Below are positions 16,558 through 25,815 of a stretch of 64,000 bases of DNA, in pieces. Below the pieces are notes generated by a model. That model was not told the DNA's origin. It saw only the letters and a program-made list of their open reading frames with translations, and made no database searches. The DNA lies in NCBI RefSeq assembly GCF_900188005.1, contig NZ_FZNR01000015.1, positions 1 to 64,000 on the forward strand. Reading direction: 5' to 3'. A program made the position numbers and the translations under genes. This DNA comes from Actinoplanes regularis (lineage in GTDB: Bacteria; Actinomycetota; Actinomycetes; Mycobacteriales; Micromonosporaceae). The stretch's first letter is position 1. Every line of letters starts with the position of its first letter.

Positions 16558-19500
16558 GTGACCGTGACCACTGACCTACGGCTGATCGAGCTTTCCGAGA
16601 TCGAAGATCCGCCGGGGGCTCCGGCCCTGTTCCACTCCCGGTCCGCCCCGATCCGCCGCACACTGCTCGACATCCTCGACGCGACGGTGCGCGACCACGC
16701 GGAGGCTCCCGCGATCGACGCCGGGGCCACCGGACTGACCTACCGTGAGCTGGCCGGCGAGGTCGAGGCGTTGCGGAAGACCCTGTGCGGGCACGGGGTC
16801 GGCGTCGGCGACCGGGTCGGCATCCGGATCTCCTCCGGTTCGGCGGAACTGTACCTCGCGATCCTCGGGGTGCTCGCGGCCGGTGCCGCGTACGTACCGG
16901 TGGACGCGGACGATCCCGAGGAGCGCGCCGAGCTGGTCTTCGCCGAGGCGGGCGTCTGTGCCGTGCTGGGTGACGGCCTGACCGTCTCACCGCGCCGTAC
17001 CCCGGAGGGTCGCCCCGGACGGCCGGGACCGGCCGACGACGCCTGGATCATCTTCACCTCCGGTTCCACCGGCACCCCGAAGGGGGTCGCGGTCTCGCAC
17101 GGCTCCGCGGCCGCGTTCGTCGACGCCGAGGCGCAGCTGTTCCTCGTCGACGACGCCGCCGGGGCGCTCGGGCCACGGGATCGCGTCCTCGCGGGTCTCT
17201 CGGTGGCCTTCGACGCGTCGTGCGAGGAGATGTGGCTCGCCTGGCGGCACGGCGCCTGCCTGGTGCCCGCCGCCCGCGCGCTCGTCCGCAGCGGCGTCGA
17301 CCTGGGCCCGTGGCTGGCCGAGCAGCGCATCACGGTCGTGTCGACGGTGCCGACGCTCGCCGCGCTGTGGCCGGTTGAGGCGCTCCAGCGGGTCCGGCTG
17401 CTGATCTTCGGCGGGGAGGCGTGCCCGCCGGAGCTGGCGGAGCGGCTGGCCGTCGAGGGGCGGGAGGTCTGGAACACGTACGGGCCGACCGAGGCGACCG
17501 TGGTCGCCTGCGCCGCGCGGCTGACCGGCGAGGGACCGGTGCGGATCGGCCTGCCGCTCGCCGGCTGGGAGCTCGCCGTGGTCGACCCCACGGGCGAGCC
17601 GGTGGCGATGGGCGAGACCGGCGAGCTGGTCATCGGCGGCGTGGGCCTCGCGCGCTACCTCGACGCGGCCAAGGACGCCGAGAAGTTCGCGGCGCTGCCC
17701 GCCCTCGACTGGAGCCGGGCCTACCGCAGCGGGGACATCGTGCGCGCGCAGCCCGAGGGGCTGCTGTTCCTCGGGCGCGGCGACGAGCAGGTGAAGCTCG
17801 GCGGACGCCGGATCGAGCTGGGCGAGGTGGACGCCGCGCTGCAGGCGTTGCCCGGCGTCGCCGGGGCGGCCGCCGCGGTGAAACAGACCGCCGGCGGCAA
17901 CCAGCTCCTGGTCGGCTACCTGGTGACCCGTGACGGCGGCGAGTTCGACCTGGCGGCCGCGACGCGGCGGATCCGCGAGCGGCTGCCGGCCGCGCTCGTC
18001 CCGCTGCTGGCCGTGGTGGACGGCCTGCCGACCCGGACGTCAGGCAAGGTGGACCGGGCGGCGCTGCCCTGGCCGCTGGCGGTCGCCACCGGGCCGGCGA
18101 CCGAGCTGACCGCGGCCGAGGAGTGGCTCGCCGACGGCTGGGAGGAGATCCTCGGCGTACGCCCGGCGGACCGGGCCGCCGATTTCTTCAGCAGCGGCGG
18201 CAGCAGCTTGAACGCGGCACAGCTGGTGGCCTGGATCCGGCAGACGTACCCGCAGGTGTCGGTGGCCGACGTCTACCAGAACCCCCGCCTGTCACAGATG
18301 GTGACGGTGCTCGAGGCGATCAGCGCGGAGACGACGGCCCGCCCCGAGGTCCGGCCCACTCCCCGGCGGGCCGGTCTGGCGCAGGTCGTGCTGCTGCTGC
18401 CGATGCTCGCGCTCGTCGGGCTCCGCTGGCTCACCGCCCTCGCCGCGATGGGGCGGGTTCTCGCCCTGTTCGACGCGGCGCCCTGGGCGCCGCGGGTCTC
18501 CTGGTGGTGGCTCGCGGCGGGCTGGGTGCTGCTGTTCAGCCCGGCCGGCCGGATCGCGGTGGCGGCCGCGGGCGCTCGGGTGCTGCTGCACGGCGTCCGC
18601 CCGGGTGACCACCCACGCGGCGGCGGTGTCCATCTGCGGCTCTGGGCCGCCGAGCGGCTCGCCGAGCTGACCGGTGCGAACGGCGTCGCCGGCGCGGGCT
18701 GGATGATCACCTATGCCAGGCTGCTCGGCGCGCGCATCGGCCGCGACGTGGACCTGCACTCCGCGCCGCCGGTGACCGGCCTGTTGAAGATCGGCCGCGG
18801 GGCGGCGATCGAGCCGGAGGTCGACCTCTCCGGCTACTGGGTCGACGGGGACGTCGTCCGGATCGGCACGGTGCGGGTCGGCGGCGGCGCCCGGGTCGGC
18901 GCCCGGAGCACCCTCATGCCGGACGCGCGGATCGGCAAGGGCGCGAAGATCGCCGCGGGCTCGACCGTAGCCCGTGCCGTGCCGTCGAACCAGCGCTGGG
19001 CCGGTTCCCCGGCCGTTCCCGCCGCCGCCAAGAACACCGAGGGCTGGCCGGCGCAGCGTCCGGACCGCTCACGACTGGGGTCCCGGTTCTGGGTCGCCTG
19101 GTACGGGCTGACCGCCCACCTGCTGGGCCTGGTCCCGGTCGTGGCCGTGCTGCCGGCGCTCGCCGTGCTCGGCTGGGCGGTCTCCGGCCGACCGGCTCTG
19201 CAGGCCGCGCTGATCGCCGTCCCGGTGGCCTCCGTCGCCTATCTGGCCTGCTACGCCCTCGTCGTGCTGGTCGCCGTCCGCGTGCTCAGCATCGGTCTGC
19301 GCACCGGCTTCCACCCCGTTCAGGGCCGGGTGGCCTGGCAGGTCTGGGCCACCGAACGCCTGATGGGGATGGCCCGGATCGCACTGTTCCCGATGTACGC
19401 CAGCCTCTTCACCCCGGTGTGGCTGCGACTGCTCGGCGCCAAGGTGGGCCGTGGCGTGGAGGCTTCCACGGTGCTCGCGCTGCCCGCGATGACGACGGTG

Positions 19501-20475
19501 GACGACGGGGCGTTCCTGGCCGACGACACGATGGTGGCCCGGTACGAGCTGAGCCACGGCTGGCTCCGGGTCGCGCCGGCCCGGATCGGCAAGCAGGCGT
19601 TCCTCGGCAACTCGGGGATGGCGGCGCCCGGCCGGTCGGTTCCCAAGCGGGGCCTGGTCGGGGTGCTCTCGTCGGCGCCGCACAAGGCGAAGAAGGGCTC
19701 GTCGTGGCTCGGCGCCCCGCCGATGCCGCTGCGCCGGACCGTCGAGGCGGCCGACGCCAGCCGCACCTTCGACCCGCCCCTCCGGCTGAAGGTGGCCCGG
19801 GCCGCGATCGAACTGTGCCGGATCATCCCGGTGATCTGCGCCGGTGCACTGGCGATCCTCGTTCTCGCCGCGCTGGCGCTGATCTGGCGGACCGGGGGCG
19901 GCTGGGCCGCGGCGCTCGCCGCCGGGCCGGTGACGCTCGCCGCGGCGATCGTCGCCGCGTTGACCGCGACGGCCGCGAAGTGGCTGCTGATCGGCCGGTT
20001 CCGGGTCACCGACCGGGCGCTGTGGACGTCGTTCGTGTGGCGCAACGAGCTCGCCGACACGTTCGTCGAGGTGCTCGCCGCGCCGTGGCTGTTCCGCTTC
20101 GCCACCGGCACACCGCTGCTGACCATATGGCTGCGGACGCTCGGCGCGCGGATCGGCCGAGGTGTGTGGCTGGAGACGTACTGGCTGCCCGAGTACGATC
20201 TGGTGCGGCTCGGCGCGGGATCGACCGTGAACCGGGGGTGCGTGGTCCAGACCCATCTGTTCCATGATCGGATCATGAGCATGGACGAGGTGACTCTAGG
20301 CGCGGGCGCCACGCTCGGCCCGCACGGCATCGTGCTGCCCGGCGCGAGCATCGGCGCGCGCACCACCGTGGGGCCGGGTTCGCTGGTCACCCGCGGTGAC
20401 GCGGTTCCCGACGACAGCCAGTGGCTCGGCAACCCGATCGCGGCCTGGCCGGCCACGGCTTCGCAACTGCCATGA
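16558..20475 (+). CDS. Pls/PosA-type non-ribosomal peptide synthetase (probable poly-lysine synthetase)
   Basis: Membrane-bound single-module synthetase of 1305 residues. Domains in order: adenylation domain (about 30-500; IIFTSGSTGTPKG, NTYGPTEATVV, YRSGDIV, SGKVDRAALP); carrier domain with phosphopantetheine serine in SSGGSSLNA (about 548); then six membrane spans in three pairs (about 600-675, 842-911, 1081-1148), each pair followed by a soluble domain with hexapeptide-like motifs (LLGARIGRDV, LLGAKVGRGV, TLGARIGRGV). This is the layout of epsilon-poly-L-lysine synthetase (Pls, about 1319 residues). Aligned by eye to GrsA, the specificity residues read DAESIGTVVK, eight of ten matching the lysine code I recall for bacitracin synthetase (DAESIGSVAK). 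GTG at 16558 has GGAG eight bases upstream. Its stop overlaps the next gene. Confidence 0.93.
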   Translation: MTVTTDLRLIELSEIEDPPGAPALFHSRSAPIRRTLLDILDATVRDHAEAPAIDAGATGLTYRELAGEVEALRKTLCGHGVGVGDRVGIRISSGSAELYLAILGVLAAGAAYVPVDADDPEERAELVFAEAGVCAVLGDGLTVSPRRTPEGRPGRPGPADDAWIIFTSGSTGTPKGVAVSHGSAAAFVDAEAQLFLVDDAAGALGPRDRVLAGLSVAFDASCEEMWLAWRHGACLVPAARALVRSGVDLGPWLAEQRITVVSTVPTLAALWPVEALQRVRLLIFGGEACPPELAERLAVEGREVWNTYGPTEATVVACAARLTGEGPVRIGLPLAGWELAVVDPTGEPVAMGETGELVIGGVGLARYLDAAKDAEKFAALPALDWSRAYRSGDIVRAQPEGLLFLGRGDEQVKLGGRRIELGEVDAALQALPGVAGAAAAVKQTAGGNQLLVGYLVTRDGGEFDLAAATRRIRERLPAALVPLLAVVDGLPTRTSGKVDRAALPWPLAVATGPATELTAAEEWLADGWEEILGVRPADRAADFFSSGGSSLNAAQLVAWIRQTYPQVSVADVYQNPRLSQMVTVLEAISAETTARPEVRPTPRRAGLAQVVLLLPMLALVGLRWLTALAAMGRVLALFDAAPWAPRVSWWWLAAGWVLLFSPAGRIAVAAAGARVLLHGVRPGDHPRGGGVHLRLWAAERLAELTGANGVAGAGWMITYARLLGARIGRDVDLHSAPPVTGLLKIGRGAAIEPEVDLSGYWVDGDVVRIGTVRVGGGARVGARSTLMPDARIGKGAKIAAGSTVARAVPSNQRWAGSPAVPAAAKNTEGWPAQRPDRSRLGSRFWVAWYGLTAHLLGLVPVVAVLPALAVLGWAVSGRPALQAALIAVPVASVAYLACYALVVLVAVRVLSIGLRTGFHPVQGRVAWQVWATERLMGMARIALFPMYASLFTPVWLRLLGAKVGRGVEASTVLALPAMTTVDDGAFLADDTMVARYELSHGWLRVAPARIGKQAFLGNSGMAAPGRSVPKRGLVGVLSSAPHKAKKGSSWLGAPPMPLRRTVEAADASRTFDPPLRLKVARAAIELCRIIPVICAGALAILVLAALALIWRTGGGWAAALAAGPVTLAAAIVAALTATAAKWLLIGRFRVTDRALWTSFVWRNELADTFVEVLAAPWLFRFATGTPLLTIWLRTLGARIGRGVWLETYWLPEYDLVRLGAGSTVNRGCVVQTHLFHDRIMSMDEVTLGAGATLGPHGIVLPGASIGARTTVGPGSLVTRGDAVPDDSQWLGNPIAAWPATASQLP

Positions 20476-21845
20476 CTCCGGCGGCGGGACCGGTCGGCGC
20501 CGCACCGGGCGCCGACCATTCGGCCGATTCCTATCTTCCCGGACACGGCAACGGTGGCTACCGGGTGCTCCACTACGACCTCGACCTCGACTACCGGATC
20601 ACGTCGAACCGGCTGGCCGGCAAGGCGGTCATCACCGCGCGTGCCACCCAGTCGCTGTCCCGCTTCACCCTCGACCTCGGGCGGTTCCGCGTCCAGGACG
20701 TCCGGGTGGACGGGCGGCCGGCGAAATTCGCCCATCGGCCGGACAAGCTCCGGATCAAACCGGAACACGCCATCCGGCACGGGGCCATTTTCAAGATCGA
20801 GATTCGGTACGCCGGGAAGCCCGTACCGATCTCCGGCCACTGGGGTGACATCGGCTGGGACGAGCTGACCGACGGGGCGCTCGTCGCGAGCCAGCCGATC
20901 GGGGCGCCGTCCTGGTTCCCGTGCAACGACCGGCCCGACAACAAGGCCACCTTCTGGGTGAAGGTCGCCGCCGCGTCGCCGTACACGGTGGTGGTCACCG
21001 GCGACCTCGTCACCCGGCGCCGTGGGGCGGGCAACACCACCTGGGTGTACGAGCGGAACGAGCCGACCGCCCCGTACCTGATGGGTGTCCAGGTCGGACG
21101 CTACGAGCTGGTGGAGCTGGCCGCCGGCCGGGTGGTCCAGCGGGCCGCGATCCCGCCCCGCGTACAGGACGTGTTCTGGTACGACTTCGGGCGGCACGGC
21201 GAGATCATGGCCGACCTGGAGCGGCTGTTCGGGCCGTACCCGTTCCCGGAGTACGTCGTGGTGGTCGTCGACGACGACCTGGACGACCCGATCGAGGCAC
21301 AGGGCATGTCCGTCTTCGGGCGCAACCATGTCGACGGGCAGCGCACCCACGAGCGGCTGATCGTGCACGAGCTCGCCCACCAGTGGTTCGGCAACAGCCT
21401 GACGGTCGCGGACTGGCGGCACATCTGGCTCAACGAGGGCTTCGCGACGTACGCCGAATGGCTCTGGTCCGGCGCCTCCGGTGGCCCGTCGGCGGCCGCC
21501 CACGCGGCCCAGTGGCACGCCTGGCTCGCGACGCAGCCGGCGGACCTCGCCATCGGCGACCCGGGGGTGGAGCGGATGTTCGACCCGCTGGTCTACAAGC
21601 GCGGCGCGCTCACCCTGCACGCCCTGCGCCTGCGGGTCGGCGAGGCGGCGTTCTTCGCGCTGCTGCGGTCGTGGGTCGCCGAGCACCAGCATCAGACCGT
21701 GACGACGGAGCAGTTCCGCGAGCACGCCGGGCGGTTCGCGACGCGGCCCCTGGACGATCTGTTCATAGCGTGGCTCGACCGCCCGGAGCTGCCGCCGCTG
21801 CCCCGCAACCCGGACCGGCCGGTGGCGCGAGGCGCGCGCGGATGA
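20472..21845 (+). CDS. M1-family zinc metallopeptidase, coupled to the Pls-like gene
   Basis: The 457-residue product has the M1 signature HELAHQWFGN (about 299) and the third zinc ligand in NEGFATYAEW (about 321). The exopeptidase GAMEN motif is altered to QGMSVFG. The N-terminal beta domain (VLHYDLDLDYRI) is complete, but the long C-terminal helical domain of aminopeptidase N is missing, as in short M1 enzymes. No signal peptide is seen. Its ATG overlaps the synthetase stop codon (ATGA), so the two are cotranslated. It may degrade or trim the poly-amino acid, a role known for separate peptidases in poly-lysine producers; that role is inference here. Confidence 0.92.
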   Translation: MTPAAGPVGAAPGADHSADSYLPGHGNGGYRVLHYDLDLDYRITSNRLAGKAVITARATQSLSRFTLDLGRFRVQDVRVDGRPAKFAHRPDKLRIKPEHAIRHGAIFKIEIRYAGKPVPISGHWGDIGWDELTDGALVASQPIGAPSWFPCNDRPDNKATFWVKVAAASPYTVVVTGDLVTRRRGAGNTTWVYERNEPTAPYLMGVQVGRYELVELAAGRVVQRAAIPPRVQDVFWYDFGRHGEIMADLERLFGPYPFPEYVVVVVDDDLDDPIEAQGMSVFGRNHVDGQRTHERLIVHELAHQWFGNSLTVADWRHIWLNEGFATYAEWLWSGASGGPSAAAHAAQWHAWLATQPADLAIGDPGVERMFDPLVYKRGALTLHALRLRVGEAAFFALLRSWVAEHQHQTVTTEQFREHAGRFATRPLDDLFIAWLDRPELPPLPRNPDRPVARGARG

Positions 21846-21851
21846 CCATTG

Positions 21852-21890
21852 CCCGCCGGGGCCGGGCCTGACGCGGCCCGGCCCGGCGGG
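21852..21890. terminator. Bidirectional terminator
   Basis: GC-rich hairpin with arms 21852-21868 and 21875-21890 (one bulged base) between the convergent M1 peptidase and HelD-like genes. Confidence 0.75.
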
Positions 21891-21895
21891 TGCGG

Positions 21896-24154
21896 TCAGG
21901 CCGCGAGCAGGGTGAAGACGCCGAGGCGCTGGGTGGGGCGGGTGAGGGCGACGTACAGGTCGTTGGCGCCGCGCGGGGAGCCGGTCAGGATCTCGGCCGG
22001 GTCGACGACCACGACCGTGTCGAACTCCAGGCCCTTGGCCTGGGCGACCGTGAGCAGGACGGCGCGCTCCTCCAGGTCCGGCGACGCGCCCGTGGTCAGC
22101 GCCGGGAGGGCGGCGGCCAGGGCCGTCCGGAGGCCGGCGGGGACGATCACGGCGAGCCGGCCCGTGCCGAGCGATCCGATCTCGTCCGACACCCGGGCCA
22201 CGAGGTCGGACAGGGAGCCGGTCGCCTCCCACGGGTCGACACCGCTGGAGCGGACCGGGCGGGGCGGGACGATCGCCGGGTCGGCGGTGGCCAGGACCCG
22301 CTCGGTGTAGTCCATGATCTCGGCCGGGGTGCGGTAGCTCACCGTGAGCTCGGCCAGCCGCCAGCGGTCCGCGACGTACGGCGCGAGCACCTCCGCCCAG
22401 GTCGCCGGAGCCCCGAGAGCACCGGTCTGGGCGAGGTCGCCGACGACCGTCATGGAGCGGCTCGGGCAGCGGCGCATCAGCAGCCGCCAGGCCATCGGGG
22501 ACAGTTCCTGCGCCTCGTCGACGATCACGTGGCCGAAGACCCAGTCCCGGTCGGCGGCGGCGCGGTCGGCGGCCGAGCGGAACTCCCGTTCGTCCAGGCG
22601 CTCCGCCAGCATGTCGGCCTCCATGATGTCGGCGATGTTCGGGATCGCGGCCTCGTCGTCGTCCTCCAGCTCGTAGGACTTCGAACCGGCCGTGATGTCC
22701 AGGACGCCCTGCGCGTACGCGAGACGCCTGGACTGTTCGCGGGCCTGTGCGGCGCGGGTCGCCCGGTCGTCCTCGCCGAGCAGTTCGGCGGCCTCGTCGA
22801 GCAGCGGCACGTCGGCCGGCGACCAGCCACCCCCGGGTGCCCGGCGCAGCAGTTCACGCTCGGCGGGGCTGAACAGCGGCGCGGCGGAGTCGAGGGCGGC
22901 GGCCGCGGCGTACAGGTCGGTGAGCAGTCGCAACGGCGTGAGCACCGGCCACAGTGCGTCGATCGCGGCCTGGACCGAGGCGTTCGCGGCGAGGTCACCG
23001 CGGAGGTCGGCCAGGTCGGTCTCGTCGAGCACGTTCGGCGAGGAGAGCGCGTCGTTCTCGCCGAGCGGATCGTCCCAGAACGGGTCGGCGCCGATCCGCT
23101 CGGCGACCTGGGCCGCGAGCACGTCCAGCAGGCCGGCGACGAAGACCGGCCGGGCCAGGTTGTGCCGCGGGTCCGCGGCCCGGGCGCGCCGCCGGACCGG
23201 TTCGCAGTCTTCCGCGGTGAGGCGCAGCACGTGCCGGTCGACCTCGATCTCCAGCGGTTCCGCGGGGATCCGCTGGCGGTCGCGGACGGCGGCGGCCAGC
23301 ACGTCCACCATCGCGGCCCGGCCCTTGATCTCCGCGACCGCCGGCGGCTCGGCGCGGCGCGCGACGGTTCCGGGATGGAGATCGCCCAGGGTGGCGAGCA
23401 TGACGCCGGTCTCCGCGAGGGACGGGAGGACCTGCGAGATGTAGCGCAGGAAAGTGGTGTTCGGGCCGACGATCAGGACGCCGCGGGCGGAGAGCTGCTC
23501 CCGGTACGTGTAGAGCAGGTAGGCGGCGCGGTGCAGCGCGACCGCGGTCTTGCCGGTGCCGGGGCCGCCCTGGACGACCAGGACGCCGCCCGGTTCGGCG
23601 CGGATCACCCGGTCCTGTTCGGCCTGGATGGTCTCGACGATGTCACGCATCCGGCCGGTGCGGTTCGCGGTCAGCGCGGAGAGCAGGGCGGCCTCGCCGA
23701 CCAGGGTGTGGTCGGTGGCGGCGTCCAGGTCGAGGAGTTCGTCGTCCAGCTCCACGACGGTCCGGTCCCGGGTGCGGATGTGGCGGCGCAGCGTCACGCC
23801 GTACGGGGTGATCGCGGTCGCCACGTAGAACGGGCGGGCGGCCGGGGCCCGCCAGTCGACGAGCAGCGGGTGGTCGGTGTCGTGGATCCCGATCCGGCCG
23901 ATGTGCAGGCGCTCGCCGTCGCGCCGGTCCAGCCGTCCGAAGCAGAGGCCCTGCTCGACGGCGTCGTACTGGGCGAGGCGTTCGGCGTACCGGTGGACGG
24001 CGACGTCCCGCTGGAAGAGTCCTTCCACCGCACCGCCGGCGCGCAGCCGGGTCTCGGCCAGGCGCTCCCGGGTCTCTGCCCGGAGCTCGTCGAGGCGGCC
24101 GTAGATCGCGCTGAGGTGAGATTGTTCCTCGGCGAGACTTGACAGACTTGACAC
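21896..24154 (-). CDS. helD: HelD-like superfamily 1 ATPase/helicase
   Basis: UvrD/Rep-like protein of 752 residues. It has an N-terminal coiled region (SSLAEEQSHLSAIYGRLDELR), Walker A in GGPGTGKTAVALHRAAYLLY, Walker B in VIVDEAQELSP, motif III VVGDLAQTG, motif IV-like VSYRTPAEIMDYT and the closing VALTRPTQRLGV. This order matches HelD, which releases RNA polymerase from stalled or antibiotic-bound complexes. The GTG at 24154 has GGAGG five bases upstream, better than the TTG at 24166. I looked for a rifamycin-associated element upstream and did not see one. Monocistronic. Confidence 0.88.
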   Translation of the reverse strand: MSSLSSLAEEQSHLSAIYGRLDELRAETRERLAETRLRAGGAVEGLFQRDVAVHRYAERLAQYDAVEQGLCFGRLDRRDGERLHIGRIGIHDTDHPLLVDWRAPAARPFYVATAITPYGVTLRRHIRTRDRTVVELDDELLDLDAATDHTLVGEAALLSALTANRTGRMRDIVETIQAEQDRVIRAEPGGVLVVQGGPGTGKTAVALHRAAYLLYTYREQLSARGVLIVGPNTTFLRYISQVLPSLAETGVMLATLGDLHPGTVARRAEPPAVAEIKGRAAMVDVLAAAVRDRQRIPAEPLEIEVDRHVLRLTAEDCEPVRRRARAADPRHNLARPVFVAGLLDVLAAQVAERIGADPFWDDPLGENDALSSPNVLDETDLADLRGDLAANASVQAAIDALWPVLTPLRLLTDLYAAAAALDSAAPLFSPAERELLRRAPGGGWSPADVPLLDEAAELLGEDDRATRAAQAREQSRRLAYAQGVLDITAGSKSYELEDDDEAAIPNIADIMEADMLAERLDEREFRSAADRAAADRDWVFGHVIVDEAQELSPMAWRLLMRRCPSRSMTVVGDLAQTGALGAPATWAEVLAPYVADRWRLAELTVSYRTPAEIMDYTERVLATADPAIVPPRPVRSSGVDPWEATGSLSDLVARVSDEIGSLGTGRLAVIVPAGLRTALAAALPALTTGASPDLEERAVLLTVAQAKGLEFDTVVVVDPAEILTGSPRGANDLYVALTRPTQRLGVFTLLAA

Positions 24155-24313
24155 CCGTGCCTCCAAGGCTTATTCTGATAGTGGATTTCTCCGCTCGCGT
24201 CGAAAAATGACGCGACAACTTGTCAGATTAGCAGCGTTCCGCGCCCCTGTGCAGGGGTTGACCCGTCGCTGAAACAGTCCACGTCGCGGGCGGACGGGCA
24301 CTAGCGTTTCCCG

Positions 24314-24826
24314 GTGATGATGTCGCGTCGAGCACTGCTCTGCTACAGCGTGCTGTGCGGAGCCGGGGTGCTGTGGTCGGGCGGCCTGATCCTGGCGCTC
24401 GCGCTGGGTCATCGGCCGGTGGACAAGGTCGTCGTGGTGGGAGTCGCGGCGCTGCTCACCGTGCCCGGATTCGCGGCCGGCATCCTGTCGAACCGGCGCG
24501 GCTACCGCACCCAGCAGCCCCGGCGGCTGTGGGCGCTCTCCTCCTGGGTGCCACCGCACGTGCCGATGTGGGCGGCGCTCACCACCGGGGTGGTCTTCTT
24601 CGGGTTCTGGCTGGCGATCGTGCTGGCCTTCTTCGCGCTGGAGGGCAACCCCGGGATAAACGCGGACGGAGCGTACGTCCTGGACCGGACCACCGTCGTC
24701 GACGAGGCGACCTACGAGCGGCAACTCGACCACACGCAGCAGATCTCGCTTGGCGTCCTGGGCGCCTTCGCGACCGGTGGCGCCTTCCTCTGCGCCGCCC
24801 GCGCCACCGACCACGAGCCCGGCTGA
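24314..24826 (+). CDS. Small integral membrane protein
   Basis: A product of about 170 residues with four likely membrane spans (near residues 8-30, 38-56, 88-110 and 140-160) and a short acidic extracellular or cytoplasmic loop (GNPGINADGAYVLDRTTVVDE). No family recognised. Start could be GTG 24314, ATG 24317 or ATG 24320. A TAGCGT box at 24302-24307 ends seven bases before the GTG, and no ribosome site exists, which favours a leaderless start. A perfect palindrome (CCCCTG, TG, CAGGGG at 24244-24257) lies upstream in the divergent gap with helD. Confidence 0.7.
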   Translation: MMMSRRALLCYSVLCGAGVLWSGGLILALALGHRPVDKVVVVGVAALLTVPGFAAGILSNRRGYRTQQPRRLWALSSWVPPHVPMWAALTTGVVFFGFWLAIVLAFFALEGNPGINADGAYVLDRTTVVDEATYERQLDHTQQISLGVLGAFATGGAFLCAARATDHEPG

Positions 24827-24879
24827 ACGCCCGAGGCCACGGCCACCACGAGCGCGGCCGAGCGTCTACAGTCACGGGC

Positions 24880-25737
24880 ATGCGCTGGCGGCCGGCCCTG
24901 CTCCTCACCGCCGCCGTCGTGCTGCTCGCCGCCGCCGGGGCCGTCACGGTCCGGGCGTCGACCCGGAAGGCCACTGTTCCCACGCTGCACCTGTCGGCCA
25001 CCGCCGAGCAGTGGCGCGTCCACGAGGTGAACCGGCAGCTGGCCATCGCCCTGCACAACAACGGTGACGTGCCGGTCCGGGTCACCCGGGTGGAGCCGGT
25101 GCTGCCGTCCTTCGACGGCGAGGCCACGGTCGGCACCGACGCCCTGCTGCCGGTCGGCGGGTTGCGGGTGGACGTGCCGGTCTCCTACGGGACGGGCACA
25201 TGTGTACCCACCGCGGCCGCGTCGCACGTCGTGGTGACCGCCCACCCCGAGGGCTCGGCCGCCACCCAGCGGATCACCATCCCGCTGCCCGACCCGAACC
25301 CGCTGCTGGACCGGCTGCTCGCCGCCGACTGCGCCACCCAGCGGATCCAGCGGAGTGTCACCCTGCGCTTCGGGCCGTGGACCGACGCGGGCGCGGCCGG
25401 GCTGCGCGGCGATCTGGTCGTCGAGCGCACCGCCGCCGCGACCGGCACCGTCCAGGTGCGGGAGCTGGACGGCAACGTGATGTACAGGTTGGAGCTCCCC
25501 TCGGCGGTGCCGCTCGCCGAGGTCACCGCCGCACAGCCGACCGTGTCCGTGCCGCTGACCGCCAGGCCGGCCCGCTGCGACGCGCACGCGCTGGCCGAGA
25601 TCAAGAAACCGTTCGAGTTCCTCGCGACGGTCACACTGGAGGGCGGCGACCCGCTGGTCACCGCCGTGCCGGTCAGCGACGACGACAAGGCGGCCCTGGA
25701 CCGGATGCTCCGCCGGATCTGCAAGCTGCCCGGTTAG
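24880..25737 (+). CDS. Secreted or membrane-anchored protein of unknown function
   Basis: The 285-residue product starts with a signal/anchor (residues 5-27, RPALLLTAAVVLLAAAGAVTV). The rest is extracytoplasmic and beta-rich, with six or so cysteines that could pair. No known domain recognised. TACAGT at 24867-24872 ends eight bases before the ATG, with no ribosome site, suggesting a leaderless mRNA. It is 53 bases downstream of the small membrane-protein gene on the same strand and convergent with the histidine kinase gene. Confidence 0.75.
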   Translation: MRWRPALLLTAAVVLLAAAGAVTVRASTRKATVPTLHLSATAEQWRVHEVNRQLAIALHNNGDVPVRVTRVEPVLPSFDGEATVGTDALLPVGGLRVDVPVSYGTGTCVPTAAASHVVVTAHPEGSAATQRITIPLPDPNPLLDRLLAADCATQRIQRSVTLRFGPWTDAGAAGLRGDLVVERTAAATGTVQVRELDGNVMYRLELPSAVPLAEVTAAQPTVSVPLTARPARCDAHALAEIKKPFEFLATVTLEGGDPLVTAVPVSDDDKAALDRMLRRICKLPG

Positions 25738-25815
25738 CCTGTCCGGCACCGCACCCGGATCGGGTGTCGCGGGTTGACCGAAGCCACGTGCGGCGACCGG
25801 CAATCGATGCCGCGC

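Noticed and set aside
19320..22232. A 970-codon open frame antisense to the Pls-like and M1 genes
   Set aside because: Arg/Pro/Gly-rich composition and no domain; a high-GC shadow of well-supported genes on the other strand.
24155..24313. Search for a rifamycin-associated element upstream of helD
   Set aside because: No long GGGGCTTGC-type palindrome is present; only an unrelated CCCCTG-TG-CAGGGG repeat near the divergent gene.
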